Assembly: GCF_025567385.1 (NCBI RefSeq)
Contig: NZ_JAOQJU010000016.1
Location: 3,692 to 67,691, forward strand
Length of the DNA: 64,000 nucleotides
Reading direction: 5' to 3'
Source of the DNA: Claveliimonas acetigenes
Lineage (GTDB): Bacteria; Bacillota; Clostridia; Lachnospirales; Lachnospiraceae
Position 1 is the first letter of the stretch, and every line of letters begins with the position of its first letter. A program made the position numbers and the translations under genes. Positions 27,404-37,300 of the stretch are shown piece after piece. The notes under the pieces are model-generated. The model did not search any database. It was not told the origin of the DNA and worked only from the letters and a program-made list of their open reading frames with translations.

Positions 27404-27441
27404 ATTATATATGTTGTAACATCTCCGACTTAAAATGTCAA
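27404..27441 (-). promoter_or_regulatory. Promoter region of the L-box transcript
   Basis: A consensus TTGACA (27436-27441) overlaps the stop codon of the SseB-like gene. With a 17-base spacer it faces TACAAC (27413-27418). A perfect TATAAT (27404-27409) lies just downstream and could pair with a weaker TAAGTC at 17 bases. Which is used cannot be told from sequence. Confidence 0.5.
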
Positions 27442-28196
27442 GCTTTCTTTCTCTCTATCTTAAGCTGCAGGTTCACACCAAAAGGATTCACCGTTACCCC
27501 TGCGGCTCCCGGCATCATAATATCCGGTATCTTTCCCGCCTCCACTGCAGCCGTCTTCATCTTGCCGCCATGAAACTGCTGGAACTTCTGAAACTCCAGG
27601 AAATCTGTAAATAAAGGCTGGAATGCCTGTCCATCTTTCTGCTTAAGCAGCATCATTTCCTTTCCTTCACCCTCCTCCTGGTATGCCACAATATAACGCC
27701 CTTCTTTATAATGCGTCATCATCTCTTCCTGCATCTCTTTCATCTCTTCCGTTACCTGCGGATTCGCCTGACGTCGGAACTCCTGCATAAAATAAAGAGC
27801 TGTCAAATGAAACTCTGGATTCTCAATCCTTACCTTCCCTTCCGGAAGCATATCGTCACTTGGACGGATAATCAACTCCGTCAGCTGAATAGCAATTTCA
27901 TCCGGCGTTCCTTTTCCAACCTTAATGCAGTTCACACCTGTTGGAAACAGGCTGTTATAGAATGCCAGGAACTGCTTCTTATCTACCTGTGCAATCTGCA
28001 CCGGGATATTTTCTGCACGAAGCTCCTCTGCTGTCTTCTTCGCATCTTCTTCTGTATAATACACCAAAACCTCATCATCGTACGTCTCAGAATCACATAC
28101 CACGTACGGCATCCTGGTACAATTAGACATAATCACATACACTGCTTCTGAATTACGGAGCTTCTCCATAGTAGCTTTCTTTCTTTCCTTATCCAT
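27438..28196 (-). CDS. SseB family protein
   Basis: 252 residues. The central part (MPYVVCDSETYDDEVLVYYTEEDA near residue 25, then the FLAFYNSLFPTGVNCIKV region) matches the SseB N-terminal domain family, soluble proteins of unknown biochemical role in Firmicutes that are named after, but not implying, type III secretion. It is Glu/Lys/Met-rich in the middle (EEMKEMQEEMMTHYKEG). Start ATG 28196 has AAAGG about 11 bases upstream; longer in-frame extensions run through the promoter and are unlikely. It stands alone, divergent from the folate operon. Confidence 0.75.
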   Translation of the reverse strand: MDKERKKATMEKLRNSEAVYVIMSNCTRMPYVVCDSETYDDEVLVYYTEEDAKKTAEELRAENIPVQIAQVDKKQFLAFYNSLFPTGVNCIKVGKGTPDEIAIQLTELIIRPSDDMLPEGKVRIENPEFHLTALYFMQEFRRQANPQVTEEMKEMQEEMMTHYKEGRYIVAYQEEGEGKEMMLLKQKDGQAFQPLFTDFLEFQKFQQFHGGKMKTAAVEAGKIPDIMMPGAAGVTVNPFGVNLQLKIERKKA

Positions 28197-28230
28197 TTCA
28201 CATCTTACCTTTCTTGTTACTTTCCTCTCT

Positions 28231-28259
28231 ATTATAACGCAAGAATCTCTTTCCGTACA
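28231..28259 (-). promoter_or_regulatory. Promoter of the SseB-like gene
   Basis: Perfect -10 TATAAT (28231-28236) with a 17-base spacer to a weak -35 TGTACG (28254-28259), about 35 bases before the start. Confidence 0.55.
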
Positions 28260-28282
28260 CAAAAAAATAAATACTAATTCTC

Positions 28283-28311
28283 TTGTAGTTCATTTGTTTT
28301 AGTGTTATGAT
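28283..28311 (+). promoter_or_regulatory. Promoter of the folate operon
   Basis: -35 TTGTAG (28283-28288), 17-base spacer, -10 TATGAT (28306-28311) with an extended TGT just upstream. It is divergent from the SseB promoter and 36 bases before the GTG of folC. Confidence 0.65.
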
Positions 28312-28347
28312 AGCGACAGGAAAAAACACAGAAAGGAAATAAGAAAC

Positions 28348-29655
28348 GTGACCTATAAAGAAGCAAGGGTATATTTGGACAAGGTGTCGAAATACGGAAG
28401 TGTACTTGGTTTGGATACGGTCCGGGAACTGCTGCATGAACTGGGAGACCCGCAGAAGGGGCTGAAATTCATACATATTGCCGGAACCAATGGAAAGGGC
28501 TCTGTACTCGCATACACTTCTACCATATTGAGTGAAGCAGGCTACCGGACCGGACGATATGTATCACCGACAGTAGTTTCCTATCTGGAACGCATTCAGG
28601 TAGACGGAAAATGGATATCTGAATCTGCATTTGCAAGATTAACAAAAAAAGTTCAGGAAGCTATCGCACGCATGGAAAACACCGGAAAGGGAAGCCCTAC
28701 CGTATTTGAAGCCGAAACTGCAATAGCTTTTTTGTATTTTAAAGAACAGGGCTGTGATTTTGTCGTATTGGAATGCGGGCTTGGCGGCGCTTTGGACGCC
28801 ACGAATATTATCGAAAATACAATCTGTGCAGTATTTACATCTATCAGCTGCGATCACTTGGGCGTTATCGGAAACACATTGGAAGAGATCGCAGAAAACA
28901 AGGCAGGCATCATGAAACCCGGCTGTATTGTCATTTCCGCCCCTCAGCTTCCACAGGTTATGAAAATCCTTGCCGATTCTGCAAAAGACTGCGGATGCCC
29001 CTTTCATCCTGCGGATAAAAGTCTTGCCTATATCCTGGAAGAAAACTATGAAGGACAGACTTTTCTTTATAAAAACTATGTTCCTTTCCACTGTTCTCTT
29101 GCCGGGAAACACCAGCTTGATAACGCAATCACGACATTGGAGATTCTTGGCGCCCTGCAGACATTGGGATATCCTGTTTCTTCGGACTCCATAAACAAAG
29201 GTTTCCAGAAAACCATATGGCCGGGACGGTTCACCTGCCTCTGCCATACTCCCCTCTTTTTTATTGACGGCGCTCACAACGAAGCTGCCGCCATTTGTCT
29301 CCGCGAAACCCTGGAGTCTTATTTTCCCGGAAGGCGCCTCATTTACATCATGGGCGTTTTTAAAGATAAAGAATACGAGAAAATTGCTGCCGTCATGGCT
29401 CCTTTGGCAAAGTCAATCCATACCCTTACACTTCCCGACCGGAAGCGTTCACTTCCGGCAGAAATGCTGGCTGAAGTAATGCAAAAATACTGTCCGCCGG
29501 ATATCTCCATCCAATCTGAACCGGATGAAAAAACGGCCGTGGAAAGCACTCTGTCAGAAGCGAAAGAAGATGACATTATTCTTGCTTTTGGCTCCCTGTC
29601 TTATCTGGGAGAGATTATGAAGACAGTGCACCATATTACAATAAATACAAAATAG
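28348..29655 (+). CDS. folC: Bifunctional folylpolyglutamate synthase / dihydrofolate synthase
   Basis: 435-residue Mur-ligase-superfamily enzyme that adds Glu to dihydropteroate and extends the polyglutamate tail. P-loop IAGTNGKGSVLAYTSTIL near residue 45, VSPTVVSYLERIQVDG, the ligase motif ECGLGGALDATNII near residue 140, the H-rich TSISCDHLGVIGNTLEEIA, and the C-terminal DGAHNEAA near residue 308 are all present. The start codon is GTG (28348) behind AAAGGAAAT. First gene of the folate operon. Confidence 0.94.
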   Translation: MTYKEARVYLDKVSKYGSVLGLDTVRELLHELGDPQKGLKFIHIAGTNGKGSVLAYTSTILSEAGYRTGRYVSPTVVSYLERIQVDGKWISESAFARLTKKVQEAIARMENTGKGSPTVFEAETAIAFLYFKEQGCDFVVLECGLGGALDATNIIENTICAVFTSISCDHLGVIGNTLEEIAENKAGIMKPGCIVISAPQLPQVMKILADSAKDCGCPFHPADKSLAYILEENYEGQTFLYKNYVPFHCSLAGKHQLDNAITTLEILGALQTLGYPVSSDSINKGFQKTIWPGRFTCLCHTPLFFIDGAHNEAAAICLRETLESYFPGRRLIYIMGVFKDKEYEKIAAVMAPLAKSIHTLTLPDRKRSLPAEMLAEVMQKYCPPDISIQSEPDEKTAVESTLSEAKEDDIILAFGSLSYLGEIMKTVHHITINTK

Positions 29656-29669
29656 AAAAGGATAGAATC

Positions 29670-30227
29670 ATGATAGATCAGGAAAAAATCAAACAGGCTG
29701 TGCGCCTCCTTCTGGAAGGTATGGGAGAAGACGTGAATCGGGAGGGGCTTATAGAGACCCCTGACAGAATTGCAAGAATGTATACAGAACTCTACAATGG
29801 CATGGATCAGGATGCTGCCGTCCACTTAAGTAAAACCTTCCGCACAGACAACAGCGAAATGGTTCTGGAAAAAGATATTACTTTTTACTCCACCTGCGAG
29901 CACCATATGCTCCCCTTCTATGGCAAGGCGCACATTGCCTACATTCCTAACGGCAGGGTCGTAGGTTTAAGCAAGCTTGCCCGGACCGTAGAAGTATTTG
30001 CCAGGAGGCTGCAGCTTCAAGAACAGCTGACAGACCAGATTGCCGATGCATTGATGACCCATATGCAGCCCAAGGGCGTTATGGTTATGCTGGAAGCAGA
30101 GCATATGTGTATGACCATGCGAGGCATTAAAAAACCGGGAAGCCAGACCGTAACACTGGCAAAACGAGGCGAATTCGAATGTGATCCGGCACTGGAAGAA
30201 CGCTTTTTCCAAATGCTGCGGAGGTAA
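29670..30227 (+). CDS. folE: GTP cyclohydrolase I
   Basis: 185 residues. It converts GTP to 7,8-dihydroneopterin triphosphate, the first committed pterin step. Zinc ligands are in STCEHHMLPFYG near residue 76 and CMTMRGI near residue 148. IAYIPNGRVVGLSKLAR is also family-typical, so this is the zinc-dependent FolE type rather than FolE2. AAAGGAT precedes the ATG, 14 bases after folC. Confidence 0.96.
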   Translation: MIDQEKIKQAVRLLLEGMGEDVNREGLIETPDRIARMYTELYNGMDQDAAVHLSKTFRTDNSEMVLEKDITFYSTCEHHMLPFYGKAHIAYIPNGRVVGLSKLARTVEVFARRLQLQEQLTDQIADALMTHMQPKGVMVMLEAEHMCMTMRGIKKPGSQTVTLAKRGEFECDPALEERFFQMLRR

Positions 30228-30231
30228 CAGC

Positions 30232-30723
30232 ATGGAACAGTTATTTTTTATACAAAACCATCCTCTCTATACCGCTTCTTATGCAAAACTCGCCGCTCTT
30301 GAAAAAGGACGGCTCTTTTGCTGCCACCAGATGGACCACCTGCTTGCTGTGGCAAGGATTGCCTATATCCGAAATCTGGAGCGGAATCTGGGTCTAAAAA
30401 AGGAGAGTATTTATGCTGCTGCTCTTCTTCACGATATTGGAAAATATGCCCAATATGAAGAAGGGATCCCTCACGAAATCAAAAGTGCTGAGATTGCCGG
30501 AATTATTCTTTCCGACATGCCGGAAAGGATCCGATTCACTCCTGCAGAACAGCAGGAAATTCTTACTGCAATCCGCGGGCACAGAAAACTTAGGGAAAAC
30601 GCTATCCTGCTGGAAAATCTGCTATATGAAAGCGACAAAGCCTCCCGCACTTGCTTTGCCTGTCCTGCCGAGCCGGAATGTAACTGGAGTACAACAAAAA
30701 AGAATATGGAGATAACAATATGA
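30232..30723 (+). CDS. HD-domain phosphohydrolase embedded in the folate operon
   Basis: 163 residues with HD-domain metal motifs: His in CHQMDHLLAVARIAYIRN near residue 24, LLHDIGKYAQ near residue 65 (the HD pair) and downstream histidines in GIPHEIKSAEIAGI and IRGHRKLREN. The C-terminus carries a Cys cluster (CFACPAEPEC). GGAGG lies before ATG 30232, four bases after the folE stop, and the stop overlaps folP by 4 bases, so co-translation is certain in design. No dihydroneopterin triphosphate pyrophosphohydrolase is otherwise present here. That this HD protein dephosphorylates the pterin is an inference from position. Confidence 0.8.
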   Translation: MEQLFFIQNHPLYTASYAKLAALEKGRLFCCHQMDHLLAVARIAYIRNLERNLGLKKESIYAAALLHDIGKYAQYEEGIPHEIKSAEIAGIILSDMPERIRFTPAEQQEILTAIRGHRKLRENAILLENLLYESDKASRTCFACPAEPECNWSTTKKNMEITI

Positions 30724-31538
30724 TTATTGGAAATAAAAATTTTGACACTGCAAACCACACCTATATTATGGGAATTCTGAATGTAACCCCGGATTCCTTC
30801 TCCGATGGCGGAAAATTCCAAAATCTGGATGCCGCACTAAAACATGCCGGAGAAATGGTCTCTGATGGCGCCGATATTCTGGACGTAGGAGGCGAATCCA
30901 CAAGACCGGGGCACTCACAGATTACAGACCAGGAAGAAATAGAACGGGTAGTTCCCGTCATCGAAAGACTAAAACAGGAATTCGACGTTCCTGTCTCTGT
31001 TGATACCTACAAAAGCGCCGTAGCAGAAGCTGCGCTAACAGCCGGAGCCGACTTAGTCAACGACATCTGGGGGCTGAAATATGATGAACAGATGGCTGCT
31101 CTAATCGCCAGGCACCAGGCTGCCTGCTGCCTGATGCATAACAGAAAGGAAGCCATTTACCAGCAGTTTCTGCCGGATTTCCTGAATGATATGGAAGAAT
31201 GCATACGACTTGCCAAAGCTGCCGGAATCTCCGATGACAAGATTATTCTGGATCCTGGTGTAGGATTTGGCAAAAATTACGAAATGAACCTTGAAATCAT
31301 CCGCAAAATTGATTGCATGCACCGGCTGGGATACCCGGTCTTACTGGGAACCTCACGAAAATCCGTCATTGGCCTAACTCTGGACCTTCCTGCCGACCAA
31401 AGAGAAGAAGGAACTCTTGTCACCACCGTTTATGGAATAACCAAGGGATGCTCTTTCGTCAGAGTACATGACGTACGCGCTAACCGCCGCGCTATCCAGA
31501 TGACAGAAGCAATATTGCGGGAACATTCTGTGAATTAA
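30720..31538 (+). CDS. folP: Dihydropteroate synthase
   Basis: 272 residues, TIM-barrel enzyme joining dihydropterin pyrophosphate and p-aminobenzoate, the sulfonamide target. Signatures are MGILNVTPDSFSDGG near residue 17, DILDVGGESTRPGH near residue 53, NDIWGL, DPGVGFGKN and LLGTSRKSVIG. The ATGA overlap with the HD gene marks translational coupling. Confidence 0.96.
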   Translation: MIIGNKNFDTANHTYIMGILNVTPDSFSDGGKFQNLDAALKHAGEMVSDGADILDVGGESTRPGHSQITDQEEIERVVPVIERLKQEFDVPVSVDTYKSAVAEAALTAGADLVNDIWGLKYDEQMAALIARHQAACCLMHNRKEAIYQQFLPDFLNDMEECIRLAKAAGISDDKIILDPGVGFGKNYEMNLEIIRKIDCMHRLGYPVLLGTSRKSVIGLTLDLPADQREEGTLVTTVYGITKGCSFVRVHDVRANRRAIQMTEAILREHSVN

Positions 31539-31548
31539 GGAGAATATC

Positions 31549-32367
31549 ATGGATAAAATTAAGATTAAAAACCTGGAAGTTTTCGCTAAACATGGCGTTT
31601 TCCCGGAAGAAAATACCCTAGGACAAAAATTTCTTGTTTCGGCAATCCTTTACACCGATACCCGCGAAGCGGGACTGACCGATGACCTGACAGCTTCCAT
31701 TCATTATGGGGAAACCTGCCAATTTATCCAACACTTCCTTCAAGAACATACTTATCAATTAATTGAACGTGCAGCAGAAGCTCTTGCAGAGACATTGCTT
31801 CTAAATACCCCGAGGCTAGAACGGATTTGCCTGGAAATCAAAAAACCATGGGCGCCAATCGGCATGTCCCTGGAGACCGTCTCCATAGAAATCGAACGCT
31901 GCTGGCACACAGCTTACATTGCACTAGGTTCTAACATGGGTGACAAAGAAGGATATCTAAACCAGGCCGTTCATGCTCTGGGCGAAACCCCGGGCTGCAA
32001 AGTAACAAAACTCTCTTCCTTCCTTGTGACAGAGCCTTATGGAGTCACCGATCAAGACCAATTCCTGAATGGCTGCCTGGAACTGCGCACACTGTTGACT
32101 CCGGAAGAACTTTTAAACAGAGTGCATCAGATTGAACAGAATGCCGGGCGAGAGAGAATTCTCCGCTGGGGACCGCGAACCCTGGATCTGGATATTATAT
32201 TTTATGACGATCTTCTCCTGAATACAGAAAACTTATGTATCCCGCATGTCGAGATGCATAAAAGAGAATTTGTATTAAAACCACTATGTGAAATCGCACC
32301 ATATAAAAGACATCCCGGAAACCAAAAAACCGTATACGAAATGCTGGAAGAACTGAAAATATCCTGA
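31549..32367 (+). CDS. Dihydroneopterin aldolase / HPPK fusion
   Basis: 272 residues with two domains. Residues 1-120 are FolB (DKIKIKNLEVFAKHGVFPEE, SIHYGETCQFIQ, LEIKKPWAPIGMSLETVSIE). Residues 121-272 are FolK (AYIALGSNMGDKEGYLNQAV, LNGCLELRT, RWGPRTLDLDIIFYDD, CIPHVEMHKREFVLKPL). They catalyse consecutive steps to 6-hydroxymethyldihydropterin pyrophosphate, which FolP then uses. Such FolBK fusions occur in several Clostridia. Last gene of the operon, 10 bases after folP. Confidence 0.95.
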   Translation: MDKIKIKNLEVFAKHGVFPEENTLGQKFLVSAILYTDTREAGLTDDLTASIHYGETCQFIQHFLQEHTYQLIERAAEALAETLLLNTPRLERICLEIKKPWAPIGMSLETVSIEIERCWHTAYIALGSNMGDKEGYLNQAVHALGETPGCKVTKLSSFLVTEPYGVTDQDQFLNGCLELRTLLTPEELLNRVHQIEQNAGRERILRWGPRTLDLDIIFYDDLLLNTENLCIPHVEMHKREFVLKPLCEIAPYKRHPGNQKTVYEMLEELKIS

Positions 32368-32400
32368 CAATCAATAAAATATCGGGTAATTCACAAGACA

Positions 32401-32440
32401 AGATGTCTGTCTTATTGTATACGGATAAGACAGACGATCT
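32401..32440 (+). terminator. Hairpin after the folate operon
   Basis: GTCTGTCTTAT (32405-32415) pairs perfectly with ATAAGACAGAC (32425-32435), and outer AGAT/ATCT adds four pairs around one bulged G. It follows the folBK stop by 33 bases. The T-tract is poor, so termination is probable but not certain. The following ~180 bases up to the VanZ stop show no recognisable gene. Confidence 0.55.
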
Positions 32441-32622
32441 CATTCCCTCTCTTTAGATAAGAACTGTACCGATTGATACACAAGCTGCGAATGAAGCTTA
32501 AGAAATTCTGATAAACCGCTCCCCCTTTTATCGTGTCAACATAATAGCACATATGTAAACATAATTCAATAGACTGTCTCTTGAAAAAAGGCTTCATTTT
32601 GTTGCCTCTTACCGCCCGATCA

Positions 32623-33246
32623 TCAGTGAACAAACCATCGCCAATTATAGAGGAAAAATCTTCCTAGGACAGCACATACCATGTACATCATAACTTCCCA
32701 GGGTCTCAGTGAAAAATCCACTACTTTCTTTTTCTTAAATATTTTCATAAAACCGAGCCAGATACCATAGCCAACTATAGCGCCAAGCACATTCATAAGC
32801 AAATCATTAATATCACTACAGCGCCGATTGAAAAGCTGACCCAATTCAATCGCCAGAGAAAATAAGAATCCCGCTGCTGCCACTTTCCACAAAGACCGAT
32901 ATCCTTTCCAGATAAAAGGAAGCAAAAACCCCAGCGGCATAAACATAATCACATTCAATATATAAGTTATGGCTCCTTCTGCTGCAAAAGGAATCAAATT
33001 AATTTCTTCCGCACGAATTACCGGATCATAATACGTAACATCCCAGATACTTCCCATACCCGCCACTGACAACGCCATATAAAGATATAGTATAAATATG
33101 TACGTCCAAACCAAATGCTTCTTTGATACCTTCCTTTTAGGATTCACCCGGTTTTTTACAGCATAAAACTGATATATCATACATGGGATGAACACAGCCA
33201 AAAGCGAATAGAACTCCATGCACACGTCAATCCATATACCTTTCAC
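32623..33246 (-). CDS. VanZ family membrane protein
   Basis: 207 residues with about five hydrophobic helices. The VanZ core is visible: NLIPFAAE near residue 84, YILNVIMFMPLGFLLPFI near residue 95, AIELGQLFNRRCSDINDLLMN near residue 128 and GAIVGYGIW. VanZ proteins confer low-level teicoplanin resistance in Tn1546 and occur as chromosomal genes of unclear role in Clostridia. The start is GTG at 33246 with GAGGAGGGG upstream. No other vancomycin-resistance genes are nearby. Confidence 0.85.
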   Translation of the reverse strand: MKGIWIDVCMEFYSLLAVFIPCMIYQFYAVKNRVNPKRKVSKKHLVWTYIFILYLYMALSVAGMGSIWDVTYYDPVIRAEEINLIPFAAEGAITYILNVIMFMPLGFLLPFIWKGYRSLWKVAAAGFLFSLAIELGQLFNRRCSDINDLLMNVLGAIVGYGIWLGFMKIFKKKKVVDFSLRPWEVMMYMVCAVLGRFFLYNWRWFVH

Positions 33247-33375
33247 AAATTTCCCCTCCTCTCTTTCCCCGCATCATAGCACAAAGAACAGAAGATTTTG
33301 CGAAAGCATTTCTTAAAGTTTCTTTAACTTCATATGCCAAAGCACCCTGCCAGATTATCCCCGTCTATTCATCTT

Positions 33376-34148
33376 TTATTGTTCGTACAAAAAACTCATA
33401 TACTCATAAATCTGTGCAAAATCAACCATGCATTCCCCTCCAAAAATAAATACCGGTACTTTAGCATCAAATCCATAAATTAATGGATACTCATCGTGCT
33501 CAAAATCATAGACAATAATCTGTTTTCTATCCGGATCAACCACCCAGTATTCTCTCACTCCGGCGTTCATATACTTCTCCGTCTTAATGAACATATCTTT
33601 CTTTTTCGTAGATTTTGACAGAATCTCTACAATAAAATCCGGTGCCCCACAGATATATCGATTCCTAACCTTGCTCCTATCACAAACTACCAAAACATCC
33701 GGTTGTACTATAGTCGTATTATCGCAGTTAAGTTGAACATCCAGCGGAGACACAAAGGGAATGCAGGTTCCTCTCTTTTATTGATATAAGACTTTATCTG
33801 CTGCCAAATCTCCGCGGCAAGAATCTGATGCACGGAAGTCGGCGATGACATATCATAGACCACGCCATCAATCAATTCCACTCTCCGCTCGTCCGGCAGC
33901 GCATAATAGTCTTCTAATGTGTATTCTCCCTGTTTCTTTACTCTGTATGCTTTCACAGATTCCGAAACCATATTCACATTCTCCTGGAACACTGCTTCCA
34001 GTGCCTTAAGCGTATCATACCTTGGGGACTCCGTTAAACCGGCAAATATCTTCTGTACCGTTCCCAATGGTACTCCCGAAAGCTCTGCAATCTGCTCATT
34101 CGTATATCCCATCTCTTTCTTCTTCGCCCTCATCTCTGTTACAGTCAT
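33376..34148 (-). pseudogene. HTH-Uma2 family protein, frameshifted
   Basis: The first frame, from ATG 34148 (GGGGAGG upstream), encodes an HTH module (MRAKKKEMGYTNEQIAELSG, then VPLGTVQKIFAG) and the start of a Uma2/DUF820 PD-(D/E)XK nuclease-like domain (YTLEDYYALPDERRVELIDG). Near 33771-33776 the frame is lost. The rest of the domain continues in another frame (SPLDVQLNCDNTTIVQPDVL, PDFIVEILSKST, then KDMFIKTEKYMNAGVREYWV) with the Asp, Glu and Lys catalytic positions intact. One base missing in an AGAGAG run explains it. Whether this is mutation, assembly error or programmed shifting is unknown. Uma2 proteins are widespread and poorly characterised. Confidence 0.8.
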
Positions 34149-34176
34149 AGAAACCTCCCCACTAATAGTTTCCATA

Positions 34177-34223
34177 ATTATATTTCTTTTATTTCCATTT
34201 GTCAACCGTTTTATTTCCATTTG
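34177..34223 (-). promoter_or_regulatory. Consensus promoter with direct-repeat operator before HTH-Uma2 gene
   Basis: Perfect -35 TTGACA (34200-34205), 17-base spacer and perfect -10 TATAAT (34177-34182). Two identical 15-bp direct repeats, CAAATGGAAATAAAA on the minus strand, lie at 34187-34201 and 34209-34223, 22 bp apart; the first covers the spacer and abuts the -35. This is a natural place for the HTH protein to repress its own gene. Confidence 0.75.
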
Positions 34224-34294
34224 GTTGCTTTACCATTTCCACTATAATCTCTGAAACCGTCACTTTTTCTGCTCCTTATCATAATATCATAAAA

Positions 34295-34332
34295 AAATGC
34301 TATGCAATCGGCTAACCTTTTGCATAGCATTT
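34295..34332 (-). terminator. Intrinsic terminator of the PFOR gene
   Basis: AAATGCTATGCAA pairs with TTGCATAGCATTT around a 12-base loop, with T-rich sequence after it on the minus strand (A-tract at 34291-34297 on plus), immediately after the stop codon at 34346. Confidence 0.9.
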
Positions 34333-34345
34333 TTATTTTTAATTC

Positions 34346-37300
34346 TTATTCTTCTGCACCGTACAGTGCTACCAGTTTCTTCAGATAATCATATCTTTCC
34401 ATAGCCTCAGCCTCATTCTTAGCGAAGAGCTTCTCAGCCTTTTCTGGATTAGCTCTCTTGAGAGCGTTGTAACGAACTTCGCCATCAAGGAATGCCTGGT
34501 ATCCTTCCTGCTTAGGCTCTTTGCTGTCAAGTGAGAATTTAGCTCCCTCAGCTGCAGGATTGAACCGGAAATTATTCCAGTATCCACACTCTACTGCCAA
34601 TGCTTCCTCGGTCTGAGCCTTGCTCATACCTTTCTTAATACCATGGTTGATACATGGAGCGTAAGCAATAATGAGTGATGGTCCCGGATATGCCTCAGCC
34701 TCTGCAATTGCCTTTACAGTCTGATTGAAATCAGCACCCATAGCAATCTGTGCTACGTATACATAACCGTAACTCATAGCAATACCTGCAAGGTCTTTCT
34801 TCTTAGTCTCTTTTCCGCCTGCTGCAAACTGAGCCGTAGCTCCTGTCTTCGTAGCCTTGGAGGACTGTCCGCCTGTATTAGAATAAACCTCAGTATCAAA
34901 TACCATGACATTGATGTCTTCACCACTTGCCAGCACGTGGTCTACACCGCCGAAACCGATATCATAAGCCCATCCGTCACCACCGAAAATCCACTGGGAT
35001 TTCTTAGCAAGGAAGTCTTTATTATTGATAATGTCTCTGCATACGTCACAATCAACACCTTCCAGCGCAGCAACCAGCTTGTCCGCTGCATCTCCATTAG
35101 AAGCGCCGCAATTAAATGTATCAAGATATTCCTGGCAAGCCGCCTTAACTTCAGCCGTAGCACATTCTGCATCGGAAGCAAGAATTGTCTCAACCTGAGC
35201 TTTCATTCTCTTTCTGATTGCCTTCTGGGCAAGCAGCATACCATAACCAAACTCAGCATTATCCTCAAACAAGGAATTCGCCCATGCCGGTCCTTTACCT
35301 TCCGGAGTTACCGTATATGGTGTAGACGGTGAAGAGTTACCCCAGATAGAAGAACATCCGGTTGCATTCGCAATATACATTCTGTCACCGAACAACTGTG
35401 TAATTAATTTAGCATAAGGTGTCTCACCACATCCTGCACATGCGCCTGAGAACTCAAGAAGCGGCTGCTTAAACTGGCTTCCCTTAACGGTCTCTGGTTT
35501 GAATTTGGCAATGACTTCTGGTTTAACAGGAATCTCTCTTCCAAAGTCAAATACCTCCTGAGAAGCCACATTTGCTTCCATATTTTCCATAACGAGAGCC
35601 TTCTCGCCCTTCTTGCCAGGACATACATTCGCACAGGAACCACAGCCTGTACAATCAAGCGCAGATACTGTGATTGCAAACTTCATACCCGGCATACCAA
35701 TCATATCGATAGCCTTTGTTCCTTCCGGAGCATTAGCCAGCTCTTCTTCTGTAAGCGCTACCGGACGGATGACAGCATGCGGACATACATATGCACAACG
35801 GTTACACTGGATACAGTTCTCTGATTTCCATACCGGAATATCTACTGCAATACCACGTTTCTCATATGCAGAAGCGCCGGATGGTGTAGAACCATCTACA
35901 TAATCATTGAACGCTGATACCGGAAGTGAATTACCTTCCTGTGCATTCACCTTAGCCTGGATATTCTTAACGAAGTCAACAACATCTTCTCTTCCACCCT
36001 TAACTTCTGGTGAGAATAATCCTTCATCTTCACAAGATTTCCATGAATCCGGAACCGTTACTTCTACAACCTGCTTAGCGCCTGCATCGATTGCATCATA
36101 GTTCATCTGTACAATCTTGTCGCCTTTTCTTCCATAAGTAGCCTTCGCTGCTTTCTTCATCAAATCAATAGCTTCTTCTTCCGGAATGATAGAAGCAAGC
36201 TTAAAGAATGCTGACTGAAGAACTGTATTGATACGTCCGCCAAGTCCGATCTCTTTACCAATCTTGATACCATCAATTGTATAGAACTTAATATTATGAT
36301 CTGCAATGTAAGCTTTTACCTGTCCCGGCAGATGCTTCTCAAGACCTTCCATATCCCATGGGCAGTTCAAAAGGAATGTACCGCCGTCTACCAATTCCTG
36401 AACCATGTTGTATTTATTTACATAAGAAGGATTGTGACATGCAACAAAGTTAGCCTGGTGAATCAAATAAGTAGATTTAATCGGGCTCTTACCAAAACGT
36501 AAATGAGACATTGTTACACCGCCGGACTTCTTAGAGTCATAATCAAAGTAAGCCTGTGCATACATATCCGTGTTATCACCGATAATCTTAATAGAGTTCT
36601 TATTTGCACCAACAGTACCGTCTGCTCCAAGTCCCCAGAACTTACAGTTGATCGTTCCTTCCGGAGTTGTAACCAGAGGTGCTCCAACCTCAAGAGAAAG
36701 ATTCGTCACATCATCTTCAATACCGATTGTAAATCTTGCTTTTTCTGTATTGTTAAATACTGCAACAATCTGAGCAGGTGTCGTATCTTTGGATCCTAAT
36801 CCGTAACGTCCGCAATTAATCGGAACTGCATCGAACTTGGAACCCTTTAATGCAGAAACAACATCCAGGTATAACGGTTCTCCCTGTGCTCCCGGTTCTT
36901 TTGTTCTGTCAAGAACATTAATAACCTTAACCGTATCCGGAATTGCATCAATAAGCGCCTGTGCACAGAACGGTCTGTAAAGACGTACCTTAACAACGCC
37001 GACCTTCTCACCTGCAGCCATCATGTAATCAATCGTCTCTTCAATCGTATCACATACAGAACCCATTGCTACAATAACCTTTTCTGCATCTTCTGCACCG
37101 TAATAATTAAAGAGCTTGTAATTTGTACCAATCTTAGCATTCACCTTGTCCATGTACTCCTGTACGATTGCAGGCATTGCATCATAGTACGGGTTACATG
37201 CTTCTCTTGCCTGGAAGAAGATGTCCGGATTCTGAGCGGAACCTCTCTGACATGGATGATTCGGATTCAATGCATGCTTTCTGAATGCATCGATTGCATC

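Noticed and set aside
32441..32622. Possible small gene or IS remnant between folBK and VanZ
   Set aside because: No open frame with an RBS, inverted repeats or recognisable motif was found.
32623..33246. VanZ as part of a vancomycin-resistance cluster
   Set aside because: No vanHAX, vanRS or other resistance genes are present; solitary VanZ genes are common in Clostridia.
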